IMG/VR virus record: IMGVR_UViG_3300025127_000156
Coordinates: 1-30,572 of that record
Source: a virus
Length of the DNA: 30,572 nt
Strand: one strand, 5' to 3'
Part shown: piece by piece, positions 7,581-14,924 of the stretch
Layout of the letters: every line of letters starts with the position of its first letter
Numbering within the stretch: the first letter of the stretch is position 1
Notes under the pieces: generated by a model
Told to the model about the DNA's origin: nothing
The model's input: the letters and a program-made list of their open reading frames with translations, nothing else
Databases searched by the model: none
Made by a program: the position numbers and the translations under genes

Positions 7581-8461
7581 TTGTATTTTTTATAGAATTT
7601 TTTTACTTTCTCGCTTTTTATTTCTCTGACTTGTTTTAATTTTAATTTGTATTCCTTTTTTTCTATTTCATTCCAATCAATATCTTTTCTTCTTGCAAGT
7701 CCGTGTTTAAAATGACCTTTCCAATTTACATAATGATGTGGTCTGCCAAATCTTTTTATCGTTTTACAATATTGAGGCCATACTTCCTCTAGGCTTCTAG
7801 ATTTTAGTACCTTTTTTTCAAATGCGTTATTCTGATACAATTCATCTTGGTTTCCACCTTTCATTTTTACTATTGTGCTTGTTTTATCAATAGTGAAAAT
7901 ATTGAATAATGCTGTACAATATCTATTATCTAATACTTGTAAACATAAATCCACATCTTCGTTATATTTCATTCGCCATCTATATGGCATATTGTTTTTT
8001 ATTAATAATGCAGAATACACATGACAATTTAAATAGAATGGTTTTTTATCTGAACTACCCGGAACAACAAATGTGGAATAATTAAATCCACTAATATGTA
8101 AATTAATGTATCTGTCTGTAAATTCCTCAACACATTCTATTGCTGTTTGTGTTTTACAAGGTATTTTTTTACCATTTTGTACTCTCCTTATTTGTCTGAT
8201 ATTGTCGTCAAATATCCAATGTCTTTCGTGGCCATTTTTTATACTATGTTCCCAAGCAAAATTTCTTGCCGGATAACTCCCTTGACCTAAATTACTAAAA
8301 TCTGTTTTTAATATATATTGTTCGCCTATGTGTTCGCAATACAAATCATATTCTTGTGGCTCTACCACTACAAGAAAATCAACCCCATCCTCTTTAAAGA
8401 ATTTTGCTGTCTGATGATTTTCCCATCTACCCTTTGATACTATATAGATTGGATATTTCAT
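7577..8461 (-). CDS. TET-associated glycosyltransferase-like protein, copy 2
   Basis: A 294-aa protein with the TAGT-type GT-A pattern. The start is PIYIVSKGRWENHQTAKFF, then VVVEPQEYDLY, the NLGQGSYPARNFAWEHS segment (~60-74), the metal-binding HWIFDDNI (~82-89) and a second acidic motif YNEDVDLCLQVL (~165-176). TAGT enzymes are known from comparative genomics as transferases that glycosylate modified bases in phage DNA, usually near TET/JBP oxygenases. Here none is present. It is about 30 residues longer than copy 1, with a very Lys-rich C-terminus (EKKEYKLKLKQ, VKKFYKKYK) that could bind nucleic acid. It overlaps copy 1 by 4 bp. The acceptor and sugar are unknown. Confidence 0.75.
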   Translation of the reverse strand: MKYPIYIVSKGRWENHQTAKFFKEDGVDFLVVVEPQEYDLYCEHIGEQYILKTDFSNLGQGSYPARNFAWEHSIKNGHERHWIFDDNIRQIRRVQNGKKIPCKTQTAIECVEEFTDRYINLHISGFNYSTFVVPGSSDKKPFYLNCHVYSALLIKNNMPYRWRMKYNEDVDLCLQVLDNRYCTALFNIFTIDKTSTIVKMKGGNQDELYQNNAFEKKVLKSRSLEEVWPQYCKTIKRFGRPHHYVNWKGHFKHGLARRKDIDWNEIEKKEYKLKLKQVREIKSEKVKKFYKKYK

Positions 8462-9240
8462 TTTTTCATTAATGGTATTTGCTTAAATGTTTTCCATATC
8501 CTACTTGGTTTTACCTCTGATTGTCCATTCTTTTCATATTCTACAAACCATTCGGGATATTCATTAGCAAGTGTCATATTCATCTTTTTTCTACCATTGT
8601 TCATATAATCAACACTTGAATTGCAACCACCTTTCATACTTCCACTTTTTGGCTTCTTTAAACTAAATTTATTAAAAACCATTGTTACCCAACCCTCTTT
8701 TAATAATCGCACACTAAAATCTACATCTTCACTTGTTCTTGGCTGGTATCTTGCTTTAATTTCATTATTAATTAATTGAAAACAATATATCATTTTATTA
8801 ATATCAATATCATTTTTTTTAGAAAAAGCAAATCCATCGTGAGTAAAACAACCACCACCATAATTCACACACCTATCTGCTATTTCCTCTATTTCCAATA
8901 ATGCTTTTGTTGGGTTTTCAATTTTTGTTCTTGCTCTAAAACCTTTTCTTTTATCCATTGGTCTGAAAAATACTGACTGTATATTATCATCAATCTGCCA
9001 ATGTTTTTTATGTCCATTTAATTTAGACCAATTTATACAGAAGTTCCTAGTGTAGTAAACTCCCATATTGTCCTTTTGGATATTTACAACTTTATCTTTT
9101 CCAAACCTTTTTACATAACTTTGATAATCTTGTGGCTCAACCATATAGAAATAATCAATATTATGCTCGTCAAATAGCAAGTGTGTAGTACAAGTTTCTG
9201 CCCTATCCTTACTGATTATACATATTGGATATTTATTCAT
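8458..9240 (-). CDS. TET-associated glycosyltransferase-like protein, copy 1
   Basis: A 260-aa paralogue of the next gene. It keeps the same ordered motifs: KYPICIISKDRAETC at the start, YMVEPQDYQSYVKRFG (~30-46), NMGVYYTRNF (~58-67), HWQIDDNIQSVFFRP (~80-94) and RTSEDVDFSVRLL (~165-177), then KSGSMKGGC. The paired acidic motifs (DDN and EDVD) match the two metal and substrate sites expected for a GT-A fold. Divergence from copy 2 in the middle suggests a different acceptor or sugar rather than a recent duplicate. It overlaps the ParB-domain gene by 8 bp, so all four genes of the module are translationally linked. Base glycosylation is inferred from family and context only. Confidence 0.75.
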   Translation of the reverse strand: MNKYPICIISKDRAETCTTHLLFDEHNIDYFYMVEPQDYQSYVKRFGKDKVVNIQKDNMGVYYTRNFCINWSKLNGHKKHWQIDDNIQSVFFRPMDKRKGFRARTKIENPTKALLEIEEIADRCVNYGGGCFTHDGFAFSKKNDIDINKMIYCFQLINNEIKARYQPRTSEDVDFSVRLLKEGWVTMVFNKFSLKKPKSGSMKGGCNSSVDYMNNGRKKMNMTLANEYPEWFVEYEKNGQSEVKPSRIWKTFKQIPLMKK

Positions 9241-9856
9241 ATTTTAAACTGCTTAAATCTTGTCTGTTATCGTATGGATATATTGCACTCCATACTCTAT
9301 CAGATTTTAAGGAAAATTCCATTTTATGTTTTATTGCAAATTCCTCTCTATCCTTTTCGCTTTCAAAGGCAATATAAATTTTGTATTCTTTATCTTTTTG
9401 GTCAAACTCCGGCATACCTACCCATTCACTATTTTCATCACCGGTATTTACTTTTGCTACATCATCAGGGTTTTGCCATACCGGTAAAGCCCAATCGTCA
9501 AGTTTTGTAGTATCCCAATTGGCTAACATATTCCAATCCCATTCACCATAACCTACATTGTCCTTTATGATTATTTCCTCACAAACCTCATCATAACTTT
9601 TTTTTTGTCCGGTTTTTTTATGTGCTTCCCTATCATATATTACAACGGGTATTTCTTTTAATCCGGCAACCTTACACGCTCTGTATCTCATATTCCCACC
9701 TAAAATAATCATATTTTCATCTACGATTATTGGTCGCATATCTAACATTTGTGGTAAATCTTTTATGCTTTGTACTAATTTTTCAAATTTACTATCCTTA
9801 ATAATTCTAGGATTGTTAGGATTTACTTTGACTTTGTTTATCTTTATTGTCTGCAT
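9233..9856 (-). CDS. ParB N-domain (ParB/Srx fold) protein
   Basis: A 207-aa protein. Residues 1-75 are a ParB/sulfiredoxin-fold domain: NKVKVNPNNPRIIKD, then LVQSIKDLPQML, then RPIIVDENMIILGGNMRYRACKVAG, including the characteristic GGNMRYRA nucleotide-binding loop. The middle holds WDWNMLANWDTTKLDDWALP, a pattern common in phage ParB proteins linked to DNA methylases. The C-terminal ~60 residues (YKIYIAFESEKDREEFAIKH) form an extra alpha/beta region. Phage ParB proteins of this type are often NTP-using accessory factors of DNA-modification loci. Being coupled to two TAGT-like genes supports that here. It overlaps the DUF3310-like gene by 41 bp. Confidence 0.75.
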   Translation of the reverse strand: MQTIKINKVKVNPNNPRIIKDSKFEKLVQSIKDLPQMLDMRPIIVDENMIILGGNMRYRACKVAGLKEIPVVIYDREAHKKTGQKKSYDEVCEEIIIKDNVGYGEWDWNMLANWDTTKLDDWALPVWQNPDDVAKVNTGDENSEWVGMPEFDQKDKEYKIYIAFESEKDREEFAIKHKMEFSLKSDRVWSAIYPYDNRQDLSSLKYE

Positions 9857-10130
9857 AATTTTCTTTTTTATTATATAACTCTAATTCAAATTTCAAATGG
9901 TCAATAGCTTTCTGTATGTCTTGCTGTGCACTATTGCCCGGTTTTTTTCCTGCCCTTAATAAATAAGTTACTGCTGTTCCTAAATTGTAGGTTAATAAAA
10001 AGTCATCTATAACCTCGTGTGCTTCTATATGTTTAAATAACCCCGTGTAATAATCTGGTGTATCCACTTCTGTGGATTGTTCGTATGTCATATTTCTTGT
10101 ATAATCGTAATAGTATTTACTCTTTGTCAA
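9816..10130 (-). CDS. DUF3310-like protein
   Basis: A 104-aa protein with the segment PDYYTGLFKHIEAHEVIDDF, then TYNLGTAVTYLLRAGKKPG and AQQDIQKAIDHLKFELEL, the recognisable core of DUF3310 (once called a nucleotide-kinase-like family). It is helical and soluble. The Ser/Lys-rich tail lies over the 41-bp overlap with the ParB gene. The function of the family is not known. It is common in phages near nucleotide or DNA-modification genes, which fits the adjacent module. Confidence 0.75.
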   Translation of the reverse strand: MTKSKYYYDYTRNMTYEQSTEVDTPDYYTGLFKHIEAHEVIDDFLLTYNLGTAVTYLLRAGKKPGNSAQQDIQKAIDHLKFELELYNKKENYADNKDKQSQSKS

Positions 10131-10350
10131 TTTTTTTAGATTTTTTTGTTTTTAATTGTTTAAAGTATGTGTACATTGTGGATTTACACGCACCACAATT
10201 TGTATTTACACTATAATTAGTATTATGTATTTCGTTGTATAAAGTTGTCATTTCTGACTTGTAATGTTGGTTTCTTGCAACACCGGTTTTTATACCTTCC
10301 CATATATAGTCTAATTTTTCTTGTTGTTCTTTTGTTAATTTTTTTGCCAT
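10117..10350 (-). CDS. Small basic protein with CxxC, 77 aa
   Basis: A 77-aa Lys-rich protein (start MAKKLTKEQQEKLDYIWEGI) with NCGACKSTMYTYFKQL near residues 51-65 and a very basic tail (KTKKSKKIDKE). The single CxxC pair and helical character suggest a small nucleic-acid-associated or regulatory protein. I do not recognise the family; no function is assigned. The start is preceded by an A-rich leader, and the end overlaps the DUF3310-like gene by 14 bp. Confidence 0.65.
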   Translation of the reverse strand: MAKKLTKEQQEKLDYIWEGIKTGVARNQHYKSEMTTLYNEIHNTNYSVNTNCGACKSTMYTYFKQLKTKKSKKIDKE

Positions 10351-10366
10351 TTTTTATTATTTTAAA

Positions 10367-10579
10367 TTACCATTTTCCTTTTGGACAAGTTTCTGTTTTC
10401 CAACTTGCCTTTGTTTCTACCGGACAACCACACACAGAACATTCTTTATGCTCGTGTATAAATTCCGGACAACGAGAACAACAATGCACTCTATCGTAAT
10501 ATGTTGTTTCGTTTACATTTTCAAATCCACTCAATACTCTCTTACTCACTGCTTTTAGGTAGTTATAACTCTTGACCAT
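10367..10579 (-). CDS. Small zinc-ribbon-like protein
   Basis: About 70 aa from the start at 10579 (MVKSYNYLKAVSKRVL); an in-frame upstream ATG at 10603 would give 78 aa but deepens the overlap with the previous gene. The metal-binding part reads HCCSRCPEF, then ECSVCGCPVETKASWKTETC and PKGKW: pairs of cysteines as in the small CGCP zinc-ribbon proteins found widely in tailed phages. Its role is unknown; such proteins probably bind nucleic acid or a host factor. Confidence 0.7.
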   Translation of the reverse strand: MVKSYNYLKAVSKRVLSGFENVNETTYYDRVHCCSRCPEFIHEHKECSVCGCPVETKASWKTETCPKGKW

Positions 10580-10781
10580 TAGGCTTGCTCTGTCCTTTTT
10601 CATTTTTTCTTATTAATTTAATTATACCAAATGGTTGATACCCCTCTGTATATACAACATCAATATCTTGAAAATCAAGTTTGGTAATATCAACTCTATA
10701 TTCTAACTCTCCATTAGCATTGAAAAATTCAAGAACGGGTATATGAAATTCAGTAAGATTAATTAATTCATTCAGATTCAT
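10563..10781 (-). CDS. Hypothetical protein, 72 aa
   Basis: A 72-aa protein, start MNLNELINLTEFHIPVLEFF, then EYRVDITKLDFQDIDVVY and a basic end. It is alpha/beta with no recognised motif. It overlaps the sigma-like gene by 14 bp and the zinc-ribbon gene by 17 bp (or 41 bp with the longer start), which supports it as a real coupled gene. No function can be given. Confidence 0.6.
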   Translation of the reverse strand: MNLNELINLTEFHIPVLEFFNANGELEYRVDITKLDFQDIDVVYTEGYQPFGIIKLIRKNEKGQSKPNGQEL

Positions 10782-11286
10782 CTATTTTATTTTTAATATG
10801 TTCCTTAACATTTTTTATTGTGTAAAAAATACTCCTACGACTGATACCCGTTTTTTCTGATAATGATGTATATGTATATTTTGTTCCCTCGTTTGTTCCA
10901 AAATAATATAACTTAAAAAGTTCCCTATCATACCAATATATATCATCAAGAATTGTCATAATTTTTTCAATACTATTATCTGCTGTACTATTAGTAAATA
11001 TAAAATCATCCAAATTAGTTCGTGTATAATCAATATGTTGTGTTCCGTATTTTTTTATTTTGTAATAAAATCTGCTCGTTTTAGAGTGATACATATTTGC
11101 CATTATTCTTGCACCAAAAAAAAACAACCTACCATTTTTTTTGATAGATTGTAATTCATCTTTTGGATATTGGTACATAGCCAATATACATTCGTGCAGT
11201 AAATCGTCTGCCATTTCTGTTTTACATATATTCTTGGCTATGTCAAGTAGTTTGTTGTATTCGGAATTTGTAATATCCACGAACAC
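10768..11286 (-). CDS. Sigma-70-like transcription factor
   Basis: A 172-aa protein resembling small phage sigma-like factors. Residues 22-45 (CKTEMADDLLHECILAMYQYP) recall the start of region 2, an aromatic/basic segment with FGARIMANMYHSKTSRFYYK follows, and residues 140-165 form a region-4-like helix-turn-helix (TYTSLSEKTGISRRSIFYTI). The start is GTG at 11286, with a second GTG two codons later; no ATG lies near. It would redirect host RNA polymerase or act as a late-gene activator. The distinct late promoter class in this genome would be a natural target, but that link is inference. Confidence 0.6.
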   Translation of the reverse strand: MFVDITNSEYNKLLDIAKNICKTEMADDLLHECILAMYQYPKDELQSIKKNGRLFFFGARIMANMYHSKTSRFYYKIKKYGTQHIDYTRTNLDDFIFTNSTADNSIEKIMTILDDIYWYDRELFKLYYFGTNEGTKYTYTSLSEKTGISRRSIFYTIKNVKEHIKNKIDESE

Positions 11287-11335
11287 AATAATATGTATTT
11301 TGCAAGTTAATTCGTAGTTATTTCCTAAATACTTA

Positions 11336-11731
11336 TCAACACACCCATCTTAATAGGTATTTAACTTTGTCTTTGTATTCAGATATTTGCTCTTTTAAAT
11401 CAGTAATGTTTGACTTGTATGTTTCTCTAGATAATTGTTGCATTTGCTGTGCTATGTCATCACCAAGATTTTGTCCAAATATATATTGTTCCCCTTGTCC
11501 AAACATATTACATTTAACACATTGTGGTTTTACATTATCTTCGTGCCATCTTGTTGCACTATGTTTTCTGCTCATAAAATGTCCGGCTTGTATTTCTTTC
11601 CAATGTTTTTGTACACCACAAGTGAAACACTCAACCATACCATTATCATTAGCATTTTTTAATCTAACATATTGACTAAAAACTTTGTCTAGTTCTTTGC
11701 GTAATTTGGCTACTGATTGTTTTTTAGCCAT
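11336..11731 (-). CDS. ninG: NinG/Rap-like recombination endonuclease
   Basis: A 131-aa protein with the NinG signature: CFTCGVQKHWKEIQAGHFMS (~35-54), then RWHEDNVKPQCVKCNMFGQGE (~61-81). The two CxxC pairs form the zinc site, and the GHF / WHEDNV histidines match the HNH-like catalytic part. In lambda, NinG (Rap) cleaves Holliday-type and D-loop junctions in recombination. Here it should act with the SSB and the annealing-protein candidate at the head of the early region. It lies 1 bp after the HTH gene. Confidence 0.85.
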   Translation of the reverse strand: MAKKQSVAKLRKELDKVFSQYVRLKNANDNGMVECFTCGVQKHWKEIQAGHFMSRKHSATRWHEDNVKPQCVKCNMFGQGEQYIFGQNLGDDIAQQMQQLSRETYKSNITDLKEQISEYKDKVKYLLRWVC

Positions 11732-11732
11732 T

Positions 11733-12041
11733 TCATTTTACTGAATGACTTGTTAATATATCAGAAATAACTTTATCCACAAATTTAATGCCGGTAATAT
11801 CAATTTTTGGCTCAATTAAGGTATATTTACTAAACGATACCTTTTCGCCATATCTGTTTGTACTACTTACAAATTCACTTTTTATATTATATCCCTCATC
11901 TTTTAATTCGCAAATACGAGAGGTTAATCTCATTATTCCGTATTCTTTCATTGCTTCAAGTGCAGTTATACTACCTTTGTCATTAAAGTGTCTTAAAATT
12001 CTTTCTTTTTGTGTCATTATTTTACGATTTGATTGAGCCAT
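11733..12041 (-). CDS. Helix-turn-helix (HTH_39-like) protein
   Basis: A 102-aa protein whose residues 9-75 form a winged-helix domain: MTQKERILRHFNDKGSITAL, then RLTSRICELKDEGYNIKSEF and RYGEKVSFSKYTLIE. This matches the small phage HTH proteins placed in the HTH_39 group. An internal ATG at 12017 (residue 9) overlaps the preceding stop as TAATG and may be the true start. It is likely a regulator or DNA-binding accessory of the early region; its operator is unknown. It contains a perfect DnaA-box-like 9-mer at 11773-11781, noted under findings. Confidence 0.7.
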   Translation of the reverse strand: MAQSNRKIMTQKERILRHFNDKGSITALEAMKEYGIMRLTSRICELKDEGYNIKSEFVSSTNRYGEKVSFSKYTLIEPKIDITGIKFVDKVISDILTSHSVK

Positions 12042-12292
12042 CTTTTTAAAGAATAAATTGCTCGGTTAATAAAAGTTGTATTGAATGTTGATATTACATC
12101 CAAGGTCGGTATTTCAATTATTAGTGTGGATAGTTCCTCATTTTCTACCATTTCACCATCACCATTTACTGAATGTTCTATAAATACTGATAGGTGTGTC
12201 GTGTTTCCATCCACTTCTAATTCCTTTATACTATGTGCTTTGACATAAACTTGGTTTTTGTCGCCACTAAATTGTTTAGTTAATCGTGTCAT
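12017..12292 (-). CDS. Hypothetical protein, 91 aa
   Basis: A 91-aa protein, start MTRLTKQFSGDKNQVYVKAH. The middle is a beta-type segment (THLSVFIEHSV, LSTLIIEIPTLD) followed by a C-terminal helix (FINRAIYSLKRWLNQIVK). No recognised family. It overlaps the Pyr_excise-like gene by 17 bp and the HTH gene, which supports it as a coupled member of the operon. Confidence 0.6.
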   Translation of the reverse strand: MTRLTKQFSGDKNQVYVKAHSIKELEVDGNTTHLSVFIEHSVNGDGEMVENEELSTLIIEIPTLDVISTFNTTFINRAIYSLKRWLNQIVK

Positions 12293-12773
12293 AAGGTATG
12301 TTTGTTAGTTGTTTTTCGTTTTGATTTGGTATATGTTTTTTGGCATTAATATAATAATTCCAATATGCTTGTATGCTACAATCTGTTTTATATTTGTCCG
12401 GCATACATTGTGGTGGTTGTATAAATTCTCCTAATGGTATACCGATAGGCTCTAGTGATAATATGTCTTTGCATTTAATCCAAGATTGATGGATTTTACC
12501 ATATCTTTGATAGTATTCTATGTTTATAGATACAAAATAATCGTATAACCAACGATATGTAGTAGCATTTAGTCTTGCCCATTGTGTGCTAGGATGATTG
12601 TAATATGCTTTTTTGTAGGGTATGTAGGAATTGTCATAATTTAATTCCTCTGCATAATGATGATGTGCTGTACACAACATTTGTGCTGTTTCTAAAATCA
12701 TTTTGACACAATGCTTGTTGTATAGGTATCTTGGTGCCTCTGTTGCATTAGAGTGTAAATAAAAGATGTTCAT
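12276..12773 (-). CDS. Pyr_excise-like (PF03013-type) protein
   Basis: A 165-aa protein, read from ATG at 12773 (MNIFYLHSNATEAPRYLYNK); a start at 12815 is rejected because the promoter candidate would lie inside it. The pattern NKHCVKMILETAQML, then NHPSTQWARLNATTYRWLY, RYGKIHQSW and PPQCMPDKYK is that of a phage family usually linked to pyrimidine-dimer DNA glycosylase (Pyr_excise). True glycosylase activity is uncertain for phage members. It would act in DNA repair or in metabolism of modified bases, and it is the first gene after promoter 12802-12810. Confidence 0.7.
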   Translation of the reverse strand: MNIFYLHSNATEAPRYLYNKHCVKMILETAQMLCTAHHHYAEELNYDNSYIPYKKAYYNHPSTQWARLNATTYRWLYDYFVSINIEYYQRYGKIHQSWIKCKDILSLEPIGIPLGEFIQPPQCMPDKYKTDCSIQAYWNYYINAKKHIPNQNEKQLTNIPYDTIN

Positions 12774-12801
12774 AATATGTTTTTTGTATTTGTTAATAAG
12801 T

Positions 12802-12810
12802 GTAAATATA
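12802..12810 (-). promoter_or_regulatory. Candidate promoter before the Pyr_excise-like gene
   Basis: Minus-strand TATATTTAC at 12810-12802, followed by a leader (CACTTATTAACAAATACAAA) nearly identical to those at 15167 and 16616. The start codon lies 29 nt downstream, as at those sites (27 and 31 nt). The -33 TTG is not obvious at the 21-nt spacing, so it may be weaker. It overlaps the end of the 135-aa gene. Confidence 0.5.
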
Positions 12811-12818
12811 AACAAAAT

Positions 12819-13226
12819 CTACTTATCTATATCATTATTACCAATTTTTTTTGCTTTGTTTATTGTTTGTGTTATAAGTAAATCATTTTCCTTTGACCAT
12901 TCCAAATGTCTTTGATATTCTTGTTGCACCTCTCCATCATACTTGAATTTTTTTAACCATACATTCCAATTTCTGACATTTACAAATCCACCATTTTCGT
13001 GAAATTTAATTCCTTGCTCAAAAGCAAAATTCACTTTGTCCATTGTCATACTTGAATAACTTTTTACCAAATCATTAAATAACATTTGTGCCATTAATAC
13101 GACTTGTTGTGTATCCGGTTTTTGTCCAAGCATTAAATAACTTTTACTAATTAAATCAACACAATCATTTTTTAAATTTGTTTGGTCGTGTTTATATCTA
13201 TAAAAAATTCTGTCTTTTTTATCCAT
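12819..13226 (-). CDS. Putative replication accessory protein, 135 aa
   Basis: A 135-aa helical protein (start MDKKDRIFYRYKHDQTNLKN). Residues 50-95 (LFNDLVKSYSSMTMDKVNFA, then VNVRNWNVWLKKFKYD) resemble short replication proteins that follow replisome organizers in phages, where a helicase loader is often placed. No Walker motif is present, so it is not an AAA+ loader. It overlaps the replisome-organizer-like gene by 8 bp. Function inferred from position only. Confidence 0.5.
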   Translation of the reverse strand: MDKKDRIFYRYKHDQTNLKNDCVDLISKSYLMLGQKPDTQQVVLMAQMLFNDLVKSYSSMTMDKVNFAFEQGIKFHENGGFVNVRNWNVWLKKFKYDGEVQQEYQRHLEWSKENDLLITQTINKAKKIGNNDIDK

Positions 13227-13815
13227 TGTTCATAATGTTTCTTGCTTCTGCCCAAGTATTTAGTATGTTAGGTTTTTCTGTTTTTCCCATTGTTTTGGAA
13301 TTTCTTTGCCAAGTTGCTAATCTCCGTTTTGTATCCCAAGTTCTTTGTAGTTCAAATTTCATTTTAGTTTTGGACTTGTTTGGTTCTGTCCAATAATCAA
13401 CAAATTGTTGTAACATATCTTTAGGATATTCGTTTATATAATTATCCACACTCATTAAAAATTCTGCTCGTCTTGTTGTTAAATCTACCTTTGGTTTTTT
13501 ATCCTCTACTTGATACTGATTGTATTTTACCACACTAATCATTGTAAATTTATTTGTGGTTTGCATATCAATATATTTCATACGCTTTAGTTTTTTTAAT
13601 CTAACATAAACGGTACTTGGTTTCATATATAATTCCTCACTTGCTGATATTCTGCCGGTAATAAATTGACCTACCTTAACCGGTATGCCATTCACTTGTG
13701 ATGTTTTTCTGTTGGCTTTTAACAAACACCAAATAAATACTTTCAGCAATTCTGCTTCTGAAAACAATCCATTGTCAAGTATTTTTCTGTGTAGTTTTAT
13801 CCAACCATTTAGCAT
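13219..13815 (-). CDS. Replisome-organizer-like wHTH protein
   Basis: A 198-aa protein whose N-terminal ~90 residues are a winged helix of the phage replisome-organizer/DnaD-like type: GWIKLHRKILDNGLFSEAEL, then KVFIWCLLKANRKTSQ, VKVGQFITGRISASEEL, and STVYVRLKKLKRMKYIDMQT. The C-terminal part is basic and Trp-rich (LQRTWDTKRRLATWQRN), likely DNA-binding. Such proteins bind the phage origin and recruit the host helicase. A perfect DnaA-box-like 9-mer lies within it (13442-13450), an arrangement seen in phages whose origin is inside the initiator gene. It overlaps the DnaA-domain-like gene by 7 bp. Confidence 0.7.
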   Translation of the reverse strand: MLNGWIKLHRKILDNGLFSEAELLKVFIWCLLKANRKTSQVNGIPVKVGQFITGRISASEELYMKPSTVYVRLKKLKRMKYIDMQTTNKFTMISVVKYNQYQVEDKKPKVDLTTRRAEFLMSVDNYINEYPKDMLQQFVDYWTEPNKSKTKMKFELQRTWDTKRRLATWQRNSKTMGKTEKPNILNTWAEARNIMNNG

Positions 13816-14231
13816 AGTGTATCTATTAAGTATTTTCGTTCCCTCTCTAATTTTTCTATGTGCATTTCAACTTGATATAATTGTTGATGTGTTCTATTTT
13901 TATGTTTCTCCTTTGCTACTGCATCACTCATTTCATAGTATTGTGAGCAAATTTTAGTGTATGCTTCGTAATAATCGGGATAAATTCTTGCATCACTCAT
14001 ATAACCATCGTGTTGTTTCATATAATAATAACATAAACTCCTATCCCTTTTTAAATGTTTTGGTACTTGTGATGGTATTAATCCCAATTCATACATTAAT
14101 AGGTTTGCATAAATTATTCTTGCTGTACCAAGTTTGCCTTTTTTACCCCTACTATCCAATTCATCGTGATTCAGATTAAAATAATCATCAACTAGGTATT
14201 TTATTTTTTTTATTTCTTTACTATAGTTCAT
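13809..14231 (-). CDS. DnaA domain-IV-like DNA-binding protein
   Basis: A 140-aa protein. Residues 25-80 resemble the C-terminal DNA-binding domain of DnaA: GTARIIYANLLMYELGLIPS, then KHLKRDRSLCYYYMKQHDGY, the second being a diverged form of the DnaA signature GRDHSTVxxAxxK. The AAA+ domain is absent, so it is a stand-alone binding domain. The remaining C-terminal half is a charged helix (HQQLYQVEMHIEKLERERKY). It could compete with or guide host DnaA at the phage origin. It overlaps both neighbours by 7-11 bp. Confidence 0.6.
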   Translation of the reverse strand: MNYSKEIKKIKYLVDDYFNLNHDELDSRGKKGKLGTARIIYANLLMYELGLIPSQVPKHLKRDRSLCYYYMKQHDGYMSDARIYPDYYEAYTKICSQYYEMSDAVAKEKHKNRTHQQLYQVEMHIEKLERERKYLIDTLC

Positions 14232-14625
14232 ATTCGTGTTTTAAATCCATAATTATTTCTTGGACAATATCTTCATCCAATCTTTTGTTCCACACTTTTT
14301 GTAGTGTTTCACTTCTGTGCAATACTTCCTCACCATATATGTATGCTAACATATTTGCTACCTTTTCCGGACTGCTACAATCTGTGTATGTTTCTCCAAA
14401 ATTATCGTTTTCATAGTCTTGTATAATTTTCATTGCTTGGAATGGGTTTGTAAATTTACTAATCCATTTTTCTGCCCTTACAAATCCAATAATATGATAA
14501 TCAGTATTCCATAATTCGTGGTGTAAATCGTTAGAGTATGTACCATCCAAGTCTAAATCTTGTAATTTTTCAATGGTTTCCTCTGCTATTTCAATTTCTA
14601 GGTCGTTTAAATTTAAATATGCCAT
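14221..14625 (-). CDS. Hypothetical phage protein, 134 aa
   Basis: A 134-aa acidic protein with the segment LHHELWNTDYHIIGFVRAEK, then FTNPFQAMKIIQDYENDNFG and SSPEKVANMLAYIYGEEVL. This pattern recurs in a widespread phage family of unknown function (I associate it with DUF7222-like proteins, without certainty). It is soluble and helical with no catalytic motif. It lies in the replication block. Confidence 0.65.
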   Translation of the reverse strand: MAYLNLNDLEIEIAEETIEKLQDLDLDGTYSNDLHHELWNTDYHIIGFVRAEKWISKFTNPFQAMKIIQDYENDNFGETYTDCSSPEKVANMLAYIYGEEVLHRSETLQKVWNKRLDEDIVQEIIMDLKHEYEL

Positions 14626-14638
14626 AATTCTTTTTTTT

Positions 14639-14923
14639 TTATCTATCGTCTCGCATCATTTCTGCCCAATTCTCTCTTTGTATTGCTTCGTATTCGTAGT
14701 CCTCTATTTCATCACATTCCTCTCCACATTCTGCACATACCATTTCTATGACATCTGCGTGTTCCTTACAATCACTACACAAATCTGTTTCTGAAATAAA
14801 TTTAGCATCACAACAATTTGATGTTTCTCCCTCTATAATTTCTGCACCACAACATCTTGATACCATTCCATACCCGTATCCATCATCTATTGGATTTGAT
14901 AATTTCCATTGGTCGTAATTCAT
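14639..14923 (-). CDS. Cysteine-rich zinc-ribbon protein, 94 aa
   Basis: A 94-aa acidic protein. It contains three cysteine clusters: SRCCGAEI with SNCCDAKF (~23-41), LCSDCKEHA (~48-56) and MVCAECGEECDE (~61-72), enough ligands for two zinc ribbons. The N-terminus (MNYDQWKLSNPIDDGYGYG) and C-terminus are low in charge pattern. Such proteins are common in early regions of Bacteroidetes phages. Function unknown. Confidence 0.7.
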   Translation of the reverse strand: MNYDQWKLSNPIDDGYGYGMVSRCCGAEIIEGETSNCCDAKFISETDLCSDCKEHADVIEMVCAECGEECDEIEDYEYEAIQRENWAEMMRDDR

Positions 14924-14924
14924 A

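Noticed and set aside
12774-12815. Upstream 14-codon extension of the Pyr_excise-like gene
   Set aside because: It contains the promoter candidate at 12802-12810, and homologues as I recall them start at MNIFYLHS.
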